Assembly: GCA_009760855.2 (NCBI GenBank)
Contig: WPIO01000003.1
Coordinates: 276,001-340,000, forward strand
Length of the DNA stretch: 64,000 nt
Origin: Cristatella mucedo
Lineage: Eukaryota; Bryozoa; Phylactolaemata; Cristatellidae
Direction: 5' to 3'
Part shown: piece by piece, positions 22,308 to 61,511 of the stretch
How positions within the stretch are numbered: position 1 is the first letter of the stretch
How the letters are laid out: every line of letters starts with the position of its first letter
Made by a program: the position numbers and the translations under genes
Notes under the pieces: generated by a model
The model's database searches: none
Told to the model about the DNA's origin: nothing
What the model saw: the letters and a program-made list of their open reading frames with translations, nothing else

Positions 22308-24150
22308 TCGCCCTGCGATTAATGAAAACACTGTATTGATTGATTGTTGCGACGGGTGCTTCTGTTGCTGCTTTGACTATTTATTAAGACTTATACAAAA
22401 GCCTCTGCGGCCAAATGTCTATACCTTTCGTATGTGTAATGTAATTATAAGTATAATGGTGCTTTGAAAACTATTTGGCTTTTTTCTTTCACGCGTGGCT
22501 ACGGTTGATTGCATGGATGCTGTATTTGGTTTTGTAGCCTTTAGTTCATCTAGCAAACAGTCTCCCAATATGCTGGGTCAGCACCAGCCTAAGTCACCAT
22601 GCTGCATGTTAAAAATGTTGTTTCAACGGGATCTCAGTACCCCAAGGTATTGCAGATTATCGGCATCCTAATGCTGCAGCAGTTGGGTATCTCTCGGCAT
22701 GTGCTCATCTGTTCTAATCTTCTTCGGAGACTGAACTGTGCCAGGCTCTGTCTGCTCTGTAATTTCTTTCATAGCTCTAGAACTGTCTTCTGCTTATATC
22801 CGGGTTGATCATGTACCGACAATACTCGATGGATTTTTGAGTCCAGAGAGTGCTAGCCACATCATCCATATCGTCCGTACACGTGGTGATCGGTGGTTTC
22901 TGGAGGGGGGAATAGCATTATGTGTTGTGTATTACTGTCGTAAATTTATGCCATTCATCATTCCTTTACAAATTTTTCCCAACTGCAGATTGTTTAACAG
23001 AGCACTGAATTGTTTGTCCTGGTCTACTCTACAGAGGTCAGAATTCATCAAACTGTATTCTAAACTGAAAGAAAGTCACGGGTTCAGTGACCGTGGCCGA
23101 TAGTTTTAAAAAACTCCCTTCAGACTCCGAATGCAGGATGTATTGCATAGGCATAGAGCAAGCGATGGATCGCTGACGGTGCCCCTTACATTAGAAAAGC
23201 TGGCGCAGTACCAAAATAAAAGCTGGTTTTAGTTCCATAGAAAAATACTATGTGCTCCATGTCGATACGCATGAAAAAGCCTAGCTTGGTTCATGTTAGA
23301 CATAGGCACCTGGCAGGACCAGATAGCAACCTCAGGCTGCCTGGACGGTAAGCTTACACAAGCAGGGCTGCAAATGTCGTCCACTGATCTGGGTCATCCT
23401 GGTCGCTGAAGTTACGTCAGACTGGATGCATAGCAAGTACTGCCGCCGACCGCCCCATACTATTTTGTTCTGCAAATGTAGAGATCATACAGCTGACTAT
23501 GGTCGCCGATAAATTGAAAGCACAGCTCGTGGCTTCTACGAAGCACGTTCCCGTAAATGACAGAATAACCATGGGTGGAGCCCGCTTTGCTGTTGATTTT
23601 GTTGATTGTTGCGTTTTGCTGTTGATAAGCAATGCAAATCTTCCCCTACGGCTGCTCCACTAGTGCAACATCTTTTTCCGAGTTATACATACTGGGGTTA
23701 GAAGAACCGTGTTTCCTTGCTTTGTGAAGTTAGCAGCTGGGGACATTTCTTAAGACTTGCAAGCAAACCTTAGCAAATGTATTCTATGTGTGCTTGTGAT
23801 CTAAGATTCTAAGACATGATATCCTCAGCTTCCAAGATTATAACATGATATCCTCAGCTTTGACACGACTGGAAAGATGTGAATGGCTCAAGCATATGCC
23901 ACTAAATATCAGCCATGATATTTTATTAGAAGAATGATGGAGAACACAGTCAACGATTGCTCCTTCTTTCCAAAATTGCATGCGAATGATACTTTTGCCT
24001 TGGAGGTGAACAATATTTGATATAGAGTATGGGCCCTTTTTGACTGAACAGAGGCTCTGTGACCACCGAAAATATGTGTACGTTTATGTTTGTTATGTAG
24101 AATTCGTAAAATATATTCATAATTTAGTATTTTCACAGCCCTCCCCCCCG
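22308..24150. other. Intergenic, unassigned
   Basis: Follows the SEC16 stop. A 121-codon frame at 22,738-23,103 and a minus-strand 71-codon frame at 23,417-23,632 have no recognisable domain. A tandem duplication of about 24 bp (GACATGATATCCTCAGCTT type) lies at 23,812-23,860. Nothing else is identified. Confidence 0.6.
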
Positions 24151-24900
24151 GAGGGAACTAGACTTTTTTAGGCACTTGAGTGTGCTGACAAGGAAGCCTG
24201 TATACTGACTAGTGATAAAAATGCACACCTTCAGGACGCATAAGCACTTGAGGAACACTTAGCACCAACGGAGCAAGTCCCTTCGAGGAGCAGATAGTTG
24301 TTGAGCTTTTCTTTTCAAGGTCAATTAAGGGGCGCTATGTCAGTCGTTAGCCGATTTCAGACCCTTGGAAGCCCCTAGAGCTGAAGGAATGGTCTCCAAA
24401 GGAAATGAGGTTGGTTAGAGCTATTGGTCAGTAGCTCGAGTCAGAGGAGTGGGTGCTACAATGGACCTAACAGTGAGTGACTACACCTTAAAGTGGATAG
24501 CCTTACTGATGAGGAGCCATTACATGTCGGGGTAACTGAATACATATGTATCATCATCGTTGCAACTTTCGCGACAGATCTTCGGCTCAAGGGAAAGGTC
24601 CTAGAGCTTAACGACTCGGGTCGTGATTTTGAGTCCGGCTGTGAACGATGCTTTATTACCCACTGCAAGTGATGATGATGATAGCCGTTAGAGCTCTTCT
24701 GACGGCTATATTATCAGGCTGTTAAATCAGCTAATATTTAACTAGCGTTGCTAAAGAGTTTTGCACCAGCTGTCAAATTCTACACGCAAAAAGAGCTTTA
24801 AGTAGTAAATCACGAAGTCTATACGGGATATCATAAGGGCATTGGCCAGCACGATGTCGGGTAGCATCCTTATCGAAGCAACCCCGAATGCTTAAATTGT
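24150..24900 (-). mobile_element. Old LINE-A C-terminal fragment with SINE-C insertion
   Basis: The minus strand shows decayed family-A landmarks (TTTGGAGACCAT and AAGGTGTAGTCACTCACTG regions, and the GCTCCTCATCAG segment equal to HWLP.KQ). A SINE-C copy occupies about 24,604-24,735. No open frame remains. Confidence 0.65.
24604..24735 (+). mobile_element. SINE-C copy
   Basis: Contains GGGTCGTGATTTTGAGTCC (B-box region), TTTATTACCCACTGCAAGTG, GATAGCCGTTAGAGCTCTTC and GGCTGTTAAATCAGCTAA. The last three landmarks also occur in the copies at 27,293, 35,930 and 61,601. Confidence 0.75.
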
Positions 24901-24940
24901 TAAGTGAGTAATCTGTACTACGTAGCTGGTGTGGTAAGGT

Positions 24941-25168
24941 ATCGTCATGTATCTCTGTATGTAGCTCCACAAAGACTAGGTAAGTATTACGCAGGAGCGT
25001 TTCTTATAACTCATTCAAAAGCCTTAAGCGATAAGCATAGCTGAGTCGGGGGGGGGGGCAGTTGAGGTAGTGAGAAGCATGAATAGCTGATACAGAATGG
25101 TGCTATGGATGGCAGCAAATTTTCTAAAACTTAACGATGATAAAACTAACTTACTAGTTATGGGCAAA
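24941..25168 (+). repeat. 228 bp segment duplicated at 28,877-29,101 (copy 1)
   Basis: Nearly identical to 28,877-29,101. I saw one substitution (GAATAGC versus GAACAGC) and a G run of 11 versus 8; all other bases agree. The 3' 62 bases belong to LINE-A; the 5' part is non-LINE sequence. Confidence 0.95.
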
Positions 25169-26106
25169 CCCAGTGTGATTCACAAATTGGAAAGGCTGAA
25201 GCTCAAAATTGGCTCTGCCAGCATATCTCCAGTTGAATCAGCTCGAAATCTAGGTGTCATATTATATCAAAGCGACCTCTCGGTAGACGACCATATCAGC
25301 CTCACAGTCAAATCTGCCTATTTTCAGCTTCACAACATTGCTAAAATTCGGGCTTGTTTAGATAAGGATACCACGTCCAAGTTGGTCCATGCATTCGTGA
25401 CATCCCGTCTCGACTTCCGCAACTCACTGCTTACTGGCCTACCAGCATGTGCGATCAGGCGATTGCAGCTGGTGCAAAACTCTGCAGCTAGGCTTGTCTG
25501 TCGTGAGCGTCGCAGTTGCCGCATTACTCCACTTCTCGCCGACCTGCGCTGGCTACCAGTCAAGCAACGGATTGACTTCAAGGTTTTGTCGCTCACTTTT
25601 AGGTCACTTCATTCTTTGGCTCCTGCCTATCTCTCAGATCTACTCCCCCACCAGGCCAATCATCGTACCGCCTGCTTTTCGGAATCCAACAGTCTTCAAA
25701 TACCTCGTACAAACCTCAAATCCTTTGGAGACCGTGCATTTAGTTCGTATGCTCCCGAAGCCTGGAACTCCCTCCCGACCTGCGTCAGAATATCCCCTGA
25801 CCTGACCACATTTAAAAAAACTTAAAAACACACCTATTTAGGACAGCATTTAGTGGGTCCCTGTGATTCGTCCTTGATGTGCTTATGCGTGCTGACACTG
25901 TGCATGCTGCCACTAACCACATTTGCATGCTGACCCTGTGCATGTCACCCCTACCCATGTTATTCATTTTGTTTGTTTTTCAAGCATGATTTTACCCACC
26001 ATTCAATTGCATTTCCCTTTGCAGCAAATGTAAAGCGCCTAGAAAGAGGTTGAGTTCTCTGAGGGCGCTTTATCAAGTGAATTATTATTATCATTATTAC
26101 TATTAT
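25107..26106 (+). mobile_element. LINE-A copy, longest in window (C-terminal RT part to 3' tail)
   Basis: A 242-codon frame starts in the thumb region ([20 protein letters not shown]), continues [44 protein letters not shown] and FSSYAPEAWNSLPT, and is frameshifted at an extra A near 25,819. It is followed by a 3' UTR with GCAAATGTAAAGCGCCTAG, the terminal hairpin and an ATT/ATC tail. No catalytic RT or endonuclease motif is present because of 5' truncation. Family: CR1/L2 group, by the RLD(F/Y)CN...GLP and NSAARLV signature. Confidence 0.92.
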
Positions 26107-27292
26107 GGGTTTACCCGCCAAATCTCATTAAATTGTAGCCGAGTTCTAGGGGTCAGAGGCTAATTCCCGCCATACTCCGGCCACGCTGCCGCTCGCCATG
26201 CCGCTGAGTTAGGGTAAGACGAGCGGCCGTCAGGGTAAACCTCTTTGTAATAACGCATGCACCAATAACAACAGGGGAACTAGACAAGTCTACAGGGTGG
26301 GCCCTATACACAGTACACTATGGGGGCGCAAGATGACGCAGCAAGCGCGAACAAACGTGTTAATTGCGGTCAGTCGGCTTCTGCAGTCCAGTCGTTGTAC
26401 CGACTCCCTATCCAGCAGTACGAGCGTACGCCGTCCAAAACTGGCTAAGTAACTGCTTGGCTAATCCGAGTCGACAGCTACCACAGTCATTAAATTCAAC
26501 TGAAAGACGCCAACACACGGGGGGGGGTCACGAACATGTTACACGGGGAACGCGGAATATACAAGTCTCAACAACGAGCGAGCCATCCAGCTCCGGTCGT
26601 GCCTTGGGTACTCATTCCCTTGCGTGCGTGGCAGCATCGCCGGAGCACGCCTGCACGAATCCAGGTGCATAATTCAGCGAGACCGGGAGCCTCCAGCACC
26701 ACGACTTACTCGGCCCACTTCTCCTACCCAAGAGCCCCGGTGACCTCGCGTCACCGCACACATCCGGCCATGCCGTAGGTCCGACCCCGGCCTAGCCGGT
26801 GACCCTCATTACAGCCGTCCGGTCCCAACCAGCCGAACCTAGCCTGGGTACAAATTGCACTGGCATGTTCTCGCGCCATGAACTCCAGTGGACTGGGCCA
26901 GCCAGTCTTTTTTACAAATTCGAACTGCAATACAGCTGCCATTTCCACAAAAATCTTCGCGATATCATTCGCTTTTCATTCCAAAGTAGAGACCACTGTT
27001 CCAAGTTTACCCACCATATTTCACGAGATTGCGCATGCGCGTTCTAGGCTATGGCCTCCGGTGGTCCGGCGCAGATGACATGCCTAAACAACCGAATTGT
27101 AATACAACTGCTGTTTCCGTAAAAAGCTTCGCATGACTGCAGTTTTTATTTCAAGTTAGTGTAAAAGTATGACTGGAAAGCTTTACCTACCAAATTCCAT
27201 CCGATAGAGTATGAGCGTTCTCACACTATTGCCTCCGATGGCCCGGCCCAGACGACGGCTCTGAATAACTGAACTGCGATACAGCTGCCATT

Positions 27293-27452
27293 TCGGTGAG
27301 CCGTGATGGCACACTAGGTAAGGCGGTTGTTTCGGTGGGTTCGATTCCTGCGGTGGGTGATTCTTTATCGCCACTGCAAGCGGTGGTGATAGCCGTAAAG
27401 GCTCTTCTGTCGCCATACAAAAAGAGGCTGTTCAATCAGCTAAGATTTTTTC
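27293..27452 (+). mobile_element. SINE-C copy
   Basis: Reads GCCGTGATGGCACACTAGG (A-box region), GTGGGTTCGATTCCTGC (B box, near-consensus), then CACTGCAAGCGGTGGTGATA, GCCGTAAAGGCTCTTCTG and GGCTGTTCAATCAGCTAAG. This is the best preserved copy of the family. It is inserted in a forward unit of the inverted array. Confidence 0.85.
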
Positions 27453-27479
27453 TTTCGCGAAAAGCTTTGTGCGACTGCG

Positions 27480-27548
27480 AATAATAATAGATTTCTATGG
27501 CGCGCTCTCAGAGAACTCAAGCTCTTTCAAGGCTCTAGCCACTTTATG
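27480..27548 (-). mobile_element. LINE-A-like 3' hairpin tail, minus strand
   Basis: AATAATAATAG is followed by GGCGCGCTCTCAGAGAACTCAAGCTCTTTC and GGCTC, a diverged reverse copy of the family-A terminal hairpin. Confidence 0.7.
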
Positions 27549-27889
27549 CACGATTCAAAATTACAGCAAACGGTGTTCTTGGTTTACCATTGGTTTACCT
27601 TGGTTTACCACGCAATTGCGCTTTAGCGGTATCATGCTATGGCCTTTGATGACCCGGTCAAGTGAGCACCCTCAGATATTCCAACGGGGATACAGCTGCC
27701 ATTTTCCAGGCAAACTTTCCAAAACTGCGATTTTGATTCCTCATTACAGACAGCTGTGTAGTTCGATTGCATGCGGGCTGGTACCGCTCCTTTCCTAAAC
27801 AGCTGTTGGGAGCATCGTCGAGAGGGGCCTGTGCACAGTTGCTGTGGTCAGCTTCTAATGAGGCATTGACACAGGCCGATAACCCAGTG

Positions 27890-28690
27890 GTGAACAGATG
27901 ATGGATTCACCATCGGGGTCGGCCAAGGGACAGCCCGAGGGGAGGAGAGAGGGGACTCAAGTGTGAGAAGGGGTCGAAGGCAGTCGTGCGTCTTGCTTCT
28001 CCGTGCCTTGTTCAATAAACCATTGGCGTTGTTCTGGGCCAGCGTTCTGTATGCCGAACCACAAGCTGTATTCCAGTGTAACAGACCAGAGTATACTCAG
28101 ACCAGAATACATCATGGGTTAAAACGGCCTAGGCCACTTTATACCCCAAAAGTAAAATTGGCGTAGACAACTTTATATCCGGCGTGTAAAATAGGCTAGG
28201 CCAAAGTTTAGCTCTCCAGGCCAGAATATGCTCCATCTGAAAGGTGAGGCAGAGCACGAAACTTTTTGACTACAACTAGATCACTTGATTATTGTTGATT
28301 GTTCAGCTGCAATTATCCAAACAGAGAACATTAGCAACCATATTCCGCTGATATCCGATAAAGAACTTGCACCAATATCTAAAAAGCATAAAAATGAAAG
28401 TGAGACTTTTAATTTGATCAGTTAGAGCAGTTTTCAGAAACAGTTTAAGCTGTGGTGACGGTCTGCTTCGCAGCTGTTGCCAACGCTGAGCAGATGTGCC
28501 AGGCCGGCGTCTTCGATTGCGTGGCAAGTAGAATCGCAGAGATGACTGTGCTAATGAAGTATCGCTTTGTCCATCGTGGAGCTAGCGTCAAGGCCAGAAG
28601 AGACGGTGCGATGAACAATCGCTTAGATTGCTTTGGGCTAATGGGCGGCTCTGCGAAGATAGGTACACTGTTATATATGTAGACACTGTT
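27890..28690. other. Centre of the inverted array, unassigned
   Basis: Non-repeated in this window. Includes a GC-rich purine stretch near 27,915-27,990, TTCAATAAACC at 28,010-28,020, and open frames on both strands at 28,445-28,756 that I do not recognise. If the array is a foldback element, this is where any gene would lie. Confidence 0.5.
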
Positions 28691-28876
28691 TCTGTTTTCT
28701 GGAATCAAAACAACAGTTGCGCAACACCTAATGCAAAAATTGCAGCTGTATCGCAATGCGAATATTTAGGGAGACTGACTGTCCCGGGCCATTGGAAACC
28801 ATGGCACGAGGAAGCGAAAGCACACCATCACGGAATCCTGGTGGGTAAATCCGGAAACCTGGTGGGTAAATCCGGA

Positions 28877-29101
28877 ATCGTCATGTATCTCTGTATGTAG
28901 CTCCACAAAGACTAGGTAAGTATTACGCAGGAGCGTTTCTTATAACTCATTCAAAAGCCTTAAGCGATAAGCATAGCTGAGTCGGGGGGGGCAGTTGAGG
29001 TAGTGAGAAGCATGAACAGCTGATACAGAATGGTGCTATGGATGGCAGCAAATTTTCTAAAACTTAACGATGATAAAACTAACTTACTAGTTATGGGCAA
29101 A
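28877..29101 (+). repeat. 225 bp duplicate of 24,941-25,168 (copy 2)
   Basis: Same sequence and orientation as copy 1, inserted in the reverse arm between GGGTAAATCCGG and TCCTGTTTTC. The 3' breakpoint falls at GGGCAAA, similar to the arm's own GGGTAAA, suggesting microhomology at the join. Confidence 0.95.
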
Positions 29102-29427
29102 TCCTGTTTTCTGTAATGACAAATCAAAACCATGGTTGCTGGAAGATTTTGTGGAAATGGTAGCTGTATGACAGTTCGGTAATTTGGCTGCTGCCAACTG
29201 GGCCGGGTACCGAAGGCTATATAGCCTTAGAACATGCAAGTGCAATTGCATAAAACCTGTAGGGTAAACGCGGAACACTGTGTTCTATAAGTTGTAATAA
29301 AATCCGAAGTTGTAGGAAACATTTTTTACTGGAAATGGCAGCTCTATTGCAGGTCGATTTTTTGGCTACCATCTGGCTGGGCAATCGGAGGCCATAGCAT
29401 GAGAAAACCCAATCACAATCCCGCGAC

Positions 29428-29748
29428 TTGCGTCTTCACATCTACTGACTTGTCCACATTTAAAAAGAAACTAAAAGCGCATCCATTTATCACAGAATTT
29501 AGTGAGTCCCTGTGATTCGTCCTTAATGTCCTTAATGTGCTTATGCGTGCTGACTCTGTGCATGCTGCCATTAACAAAACGTGTATGCTGACCCTGTGCA
29601 TGTCTCTCCTAACTGTGTTATTCTTGTTTATTAAGCATGCAACCGCTAACCGTTCGGTCGTGCTTCCTTCGCAGCAAATGTAAAGTGCCTAGAAAGAGAT
29701 TGAGTTCTCTGAGGGCGCTATATCAAATGCATTATTATTATTATTATG
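29428..29748 (+). mobile_element. LINE-A 3' fragment inside inverted array
   Basis: Begins in the CTGACTTGTCCACATTTAAA region (DLTTFK), runs through the 3' UTR and hairpin (AAAGTGCCTAGAAAGAGATT) and ends in ATT units. It interrupts a reverse unit of the array; array sequence resumes with GTTGGGTAAACC. Confidence 0.88.
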
Positions 29749-29779
29749 AAATGTGTTGGGTAAACCTGGCATACTGTTC

Positions 29780-31300
29780 CGTACAAACAACAAATTAATT
29801 ACAAATAATTACAAATTAAAAGAATAATTACAAATTAAAACTGCAGTTTCGCGAAGAATGTACCGCTGAACCCTAAGAACTTGGATGTCTCTTGCCCAAG
29901 GCCAAGCATCGCGGCTGTCTCCCTATTGCCAGCTCGATGTCCCAGCTTGAGCAATCGGTACCTGAAGATCGCTCGAAATTCCTCACTCACACTCATCGTC
30001 GCATTCGCACCGAGCCATAACTACGTATCACTATTTGATGAAACAACTTCTACACCATGGATAAACTTATCTGGCTTGGAAGCGACCAAACATTAAGGCT
30101 TGGCCGGAACACTGAGCGGTGGCTACTAGCGACTCCGGTTGATGCTCTAGCGACCTCTGCAGCAGTCCCACAATCCCAAGTGTTGCGTTACTGTGTCTCC
30201 GGCGGTGGCTGTTCTTGTGGAGTCTCACGCAGACACGGTGACACGAGCGTGCGAACGTGAGCGTTAAACGAGACTCGATCTTTATTCCCTTAGCTGGTGC
30301 ATATGCGAGCTGGGGGCTGACTCACCATAGATAGGGGAGTGCATCTGTGGTGGGCCACATGCTTACATCAAAGGCTGCACTGAGTCAATTGCTCAACCAC
30401 CTGCTGCAGGTGGGGCAAACAGTAGTGGCCGACGAAGCTGCACTCATTACAATAGCAGAAGCAGCAGGCGCACACACAACACAAGCTCAACAAAGGATCT
30501 GTTCCCTAACTGGCAAGAATCCCACAACGCTATTCACTATTTAGGAACAGGCACACAGAAGCACCATTAACTAACCAGGAACACAAATACAGAGGCTTCC
30601 ATAGCCAAGAGCACGAGCGCACGCACGCACACAGCTCTATTACCTAAAAATGAATACAAACGCTGAGGTATTTCATAACCGCCAGAAGCACTCAGGGTAT
30701 GAAGCACGGGCGCTGAAGGCATTCGGCGTCGACACGTCCTCTGACCAAAACCTCATCGACGGTCACTCGACTGGATCTTCAGTGGTTGACCAGAAATAGA
30801 GCGAGTGCCTAGCCGCCTCTCTGAAGTAAGAGACTGCGAGTTCCCATTGAGGATAGGCCGACGAAGCCATTCCCAGATAGAAATGTGGTCTAGGCCAAGC
30901 TGGCGATCGGCCAAAATCATACTGCACCTTCACAAGCGCTCGTTGTTCAGGGGCGGATGTATTTTTCTGCCAGGCAATGTCGTCCCCGAAATTAGGCAAA
31001 CCTGGTAATACGTTGCGTTCTTGTTGGCCGTCTAAGTAAGCACCAAGACATAAGTAAACAATCGTCTTGCAGTTTGCAAATTCGCTGAATTGGCATAGGT
31101 ACTACGGCCCTACGGCTCAAGCTCAGAGCACATATTCCCAGGGTCATAGTACTTGCAGCCAAGCCACGTGATAGAGCCACGTGATGGAGCCACGAGATGG
31201 AGTCACGTGATTGAGTCAGTCACGTGAAAAGTGCTGGTGTAGCTCGCGCCTCGAAGCGCAGCTAAAGAGTCACATGTGTAGCATACTTGTTGTCACTGAG
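29780..31300. other. Intergenic, unassigned, GC-richer part
   Basis: Starts with a short ACAAATTAAA-type repeat (29,785-29,835). The stretch 30,120-30,310 has LTR-like hints on the minus strand (AATAAAGATCGAGTCTCG) but no paired LTR or coding domain was found. Small open frames at 30,347-30,544 (+) and 30,763-30,999 (-) are not recognised. Confidence 0.5.
31163..31226. promoter_or_regulatory. Tandem 13 bp repeat with CACGTG boxes
   Basis: Units of C/TCACGTGAT(A/G/T)GAG repeat about five times; CACGTG occurs four times and CACGAG once. CACGTG is the E-box bound by bHLH-zip factors such as USF, MITF and TFEB. It lies 1.7 kb upstream of the ATP13A1 start codon. A regulatory role is inference. 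Confidence 0.45.
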
Positions 31301-31304
31301 CGTG

Positions 31305-31697
31305 CCACACCTATTTAGGACAGCATTTAGTGGGTCCCTGTGATTCGTCCTTCACGTGCTTATGCGTGGTGACACTGCATGCTGCCACTAACCACATTTG
31401 CATGCTGACCCTGTGCATGTCACCCCTAACCATGTTATTCATTTTGTTCGTTTTTCAAGCATGATTTTACTTACCATTCAATTGCATTTCCCTTTGCAGC
31501 AAATGTAAAGCGCTTAGAAAGAGATCAAGTTCTCTGAGGGTGCTTTATCAAGTGAATTATTATTAATATTGTTATTATTACCACTAACCATTCAATCATG
31601 CTTCCTTTTCAGCCCATGTCAAGTGCCTAGAAAGAGATTGGGTTCTCTGAGGGCGCTATGACAAATGCATTATTATTATTATTATTACTATTGTTAT
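31305..31697 (+). mobile_element. Two LINE-A 3' tails in tandem
   Basis: The first tail (31,305-31,577) begins at CCTATTTAGGACAGCATTTAG and ends with the hairpin and ATT units. A second, shorter tail (31,580-31,697) begins ACTAACCATTCAATCATGC and ends with its own hairpin and ATT units. No coding sequence beyond the last residues. Confidence 0.9.
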
Positions 31698-31699
31698 CA

Positions 31700-32893
31700 A
31701 TACAAGCAGGAATGCCCAGGGTAGCAATTCAGAACACCAACTACTTCATCAAGACAACATCACCCTTACAGTAGAACAGACTAAGCGTCGCTTTTTAATA
31801 GGTCTACAGCATTGACTATGACATTCGGTAACTAATTTTGGAACCGCTACTAATCTCAGACTGTCAAGATTTGACTGATTTAGCATGCACGCCGTTCATG
31901 TCTCATAAGGCAATCGTCGGCCATGATAACCTGTATGCGGTAGGTGTTGATTTTCGGCTTCGCATTTTTAGTCTGTTGCTAAACCTCTCCCTAACCGGTG
32001 GTCGGATTCTCGCTCTTACGTATGCAGTTCTTCTTCCTCTGGTCATCGGTGTACAATACCCTTCTGACGAAAGCCATACAGAAAGCGTGACATGGACTTA
32101 TTGTGTGAGTCACATGACTACCCTTTTCTGACCACGATTGGACACGTTTCTTTTGGTAAACGTAGCCTCCTTGCGAGCAGAACAATGGATATGTTTGCCG
32201 AGAGGCTGTACTGCATATCTATGCTTGTCAATGAATATTTATCCACTTACGCATATCTATGCACTAAAGCGTTGAAGCCGCCAGAGTTGAAACCCAGCTA
32301 ATTAGTACTGCCTCGTTCAGCATAGAAGGTTGCACTCTCTGCAATGTACACAGTATCTATGGAATACAATTTAACATGGTATTCAGAGGCTGAAGACCTT
32401 AAAAATTATAAACTTAATGTAAGCTCGATACCTTAAACCTTACAACCTTAAACTGGAATCCATAACTAGCATCCAAACTCTAAAACCCAAATTCCCAAAT
32501 CCTAAATCCTAAATTCCAAGACAAAAGGTATTTCAAAAATGTATTCTTACTATTTTATACATCCTGCGATGGATATACACCATCACAATTATACGACTGT
32601 CGTTATTATTGTGAGATGTCGGTCGAGTAGCCGTTGAAGAACGCTGGATTCACAATACCATTCATAGATATACATCAACGTACTGTAGTAATTGGAGGAG
32701 CATGTGCAACAGAAATGCCACCGGGTAGTGCTAAATAATCGACGACCTTTGCTGTTCGAGTGCAGAGGATTACAGAAGAATTTTAAATGTATAAATCAAT
32801 TAGTTGGCCATATGCGCAGTTGTGCTAATCGAATTATTTCAAGCTCAAGTGATGACTTAGTTCTGGCGCCCCAGTCGTGGCCCGCAGCAAGCT
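31700..32893. other. Region upstream of ATP13A1
   Basis: No gene seen. A low-complexity stretch at 32,395-32,525 is rich in CCTTAAA, CCTAAA and CCAAA. No clear TATA box or initiator could be assigned for ATP13A1. Confidence 0.55.

Positions 32894-61511
<28,618 letters not shown>

Larger units (their letters stand above)
26107..29780. repeat. Foldback-like inverted arrays of about 175 bp units
   Basis: Forward units near 26,107, 26,880-27,120, 27,120-27,295 and 27,575-27,740 share landmarks in order: TTTACCCACCA, a GCATGCGCGTTCTAGG-like segment, GCTATGGCCTCCGGTGG, then ATACAGCTGCCATTTCC. The same landmarks occur in reverse complement near 28,720-28,875, 29,140-29,275, 29,325-29,410 and 29,750-29,775 (GGAAATGGCAGCT, GGAGGCCATAGCATG, GGGTAAACC). 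The middle (27,890-28,690) is unlike the arms and GC-richer. A SINE-C, a LINE-A tail and the 225 bp duplicate interrupt the arms. It resembles a foldback-type transposon or an inverted satellite. Confidence 0.7.

Noticed and set aside
22738-23103. 121-codon open frame downstream of SEC16
   Set aside because: No start context, domain or splice structure that I could support; left as unassigned sequence.
30130-30310. Possible LTR on the minus strand
   Set aside because: An AATAAA and a plausible R-like segment, but no second LTR, primer-binding site or gag/pol sequence.
32395-32525. Telomere-like CCTAAA-type repeats
   Set aside because: Units are irregular and mixed (CCTTAAA, CCAAA, CCTAAAT); they do not match the animal TTAGGG repeat.
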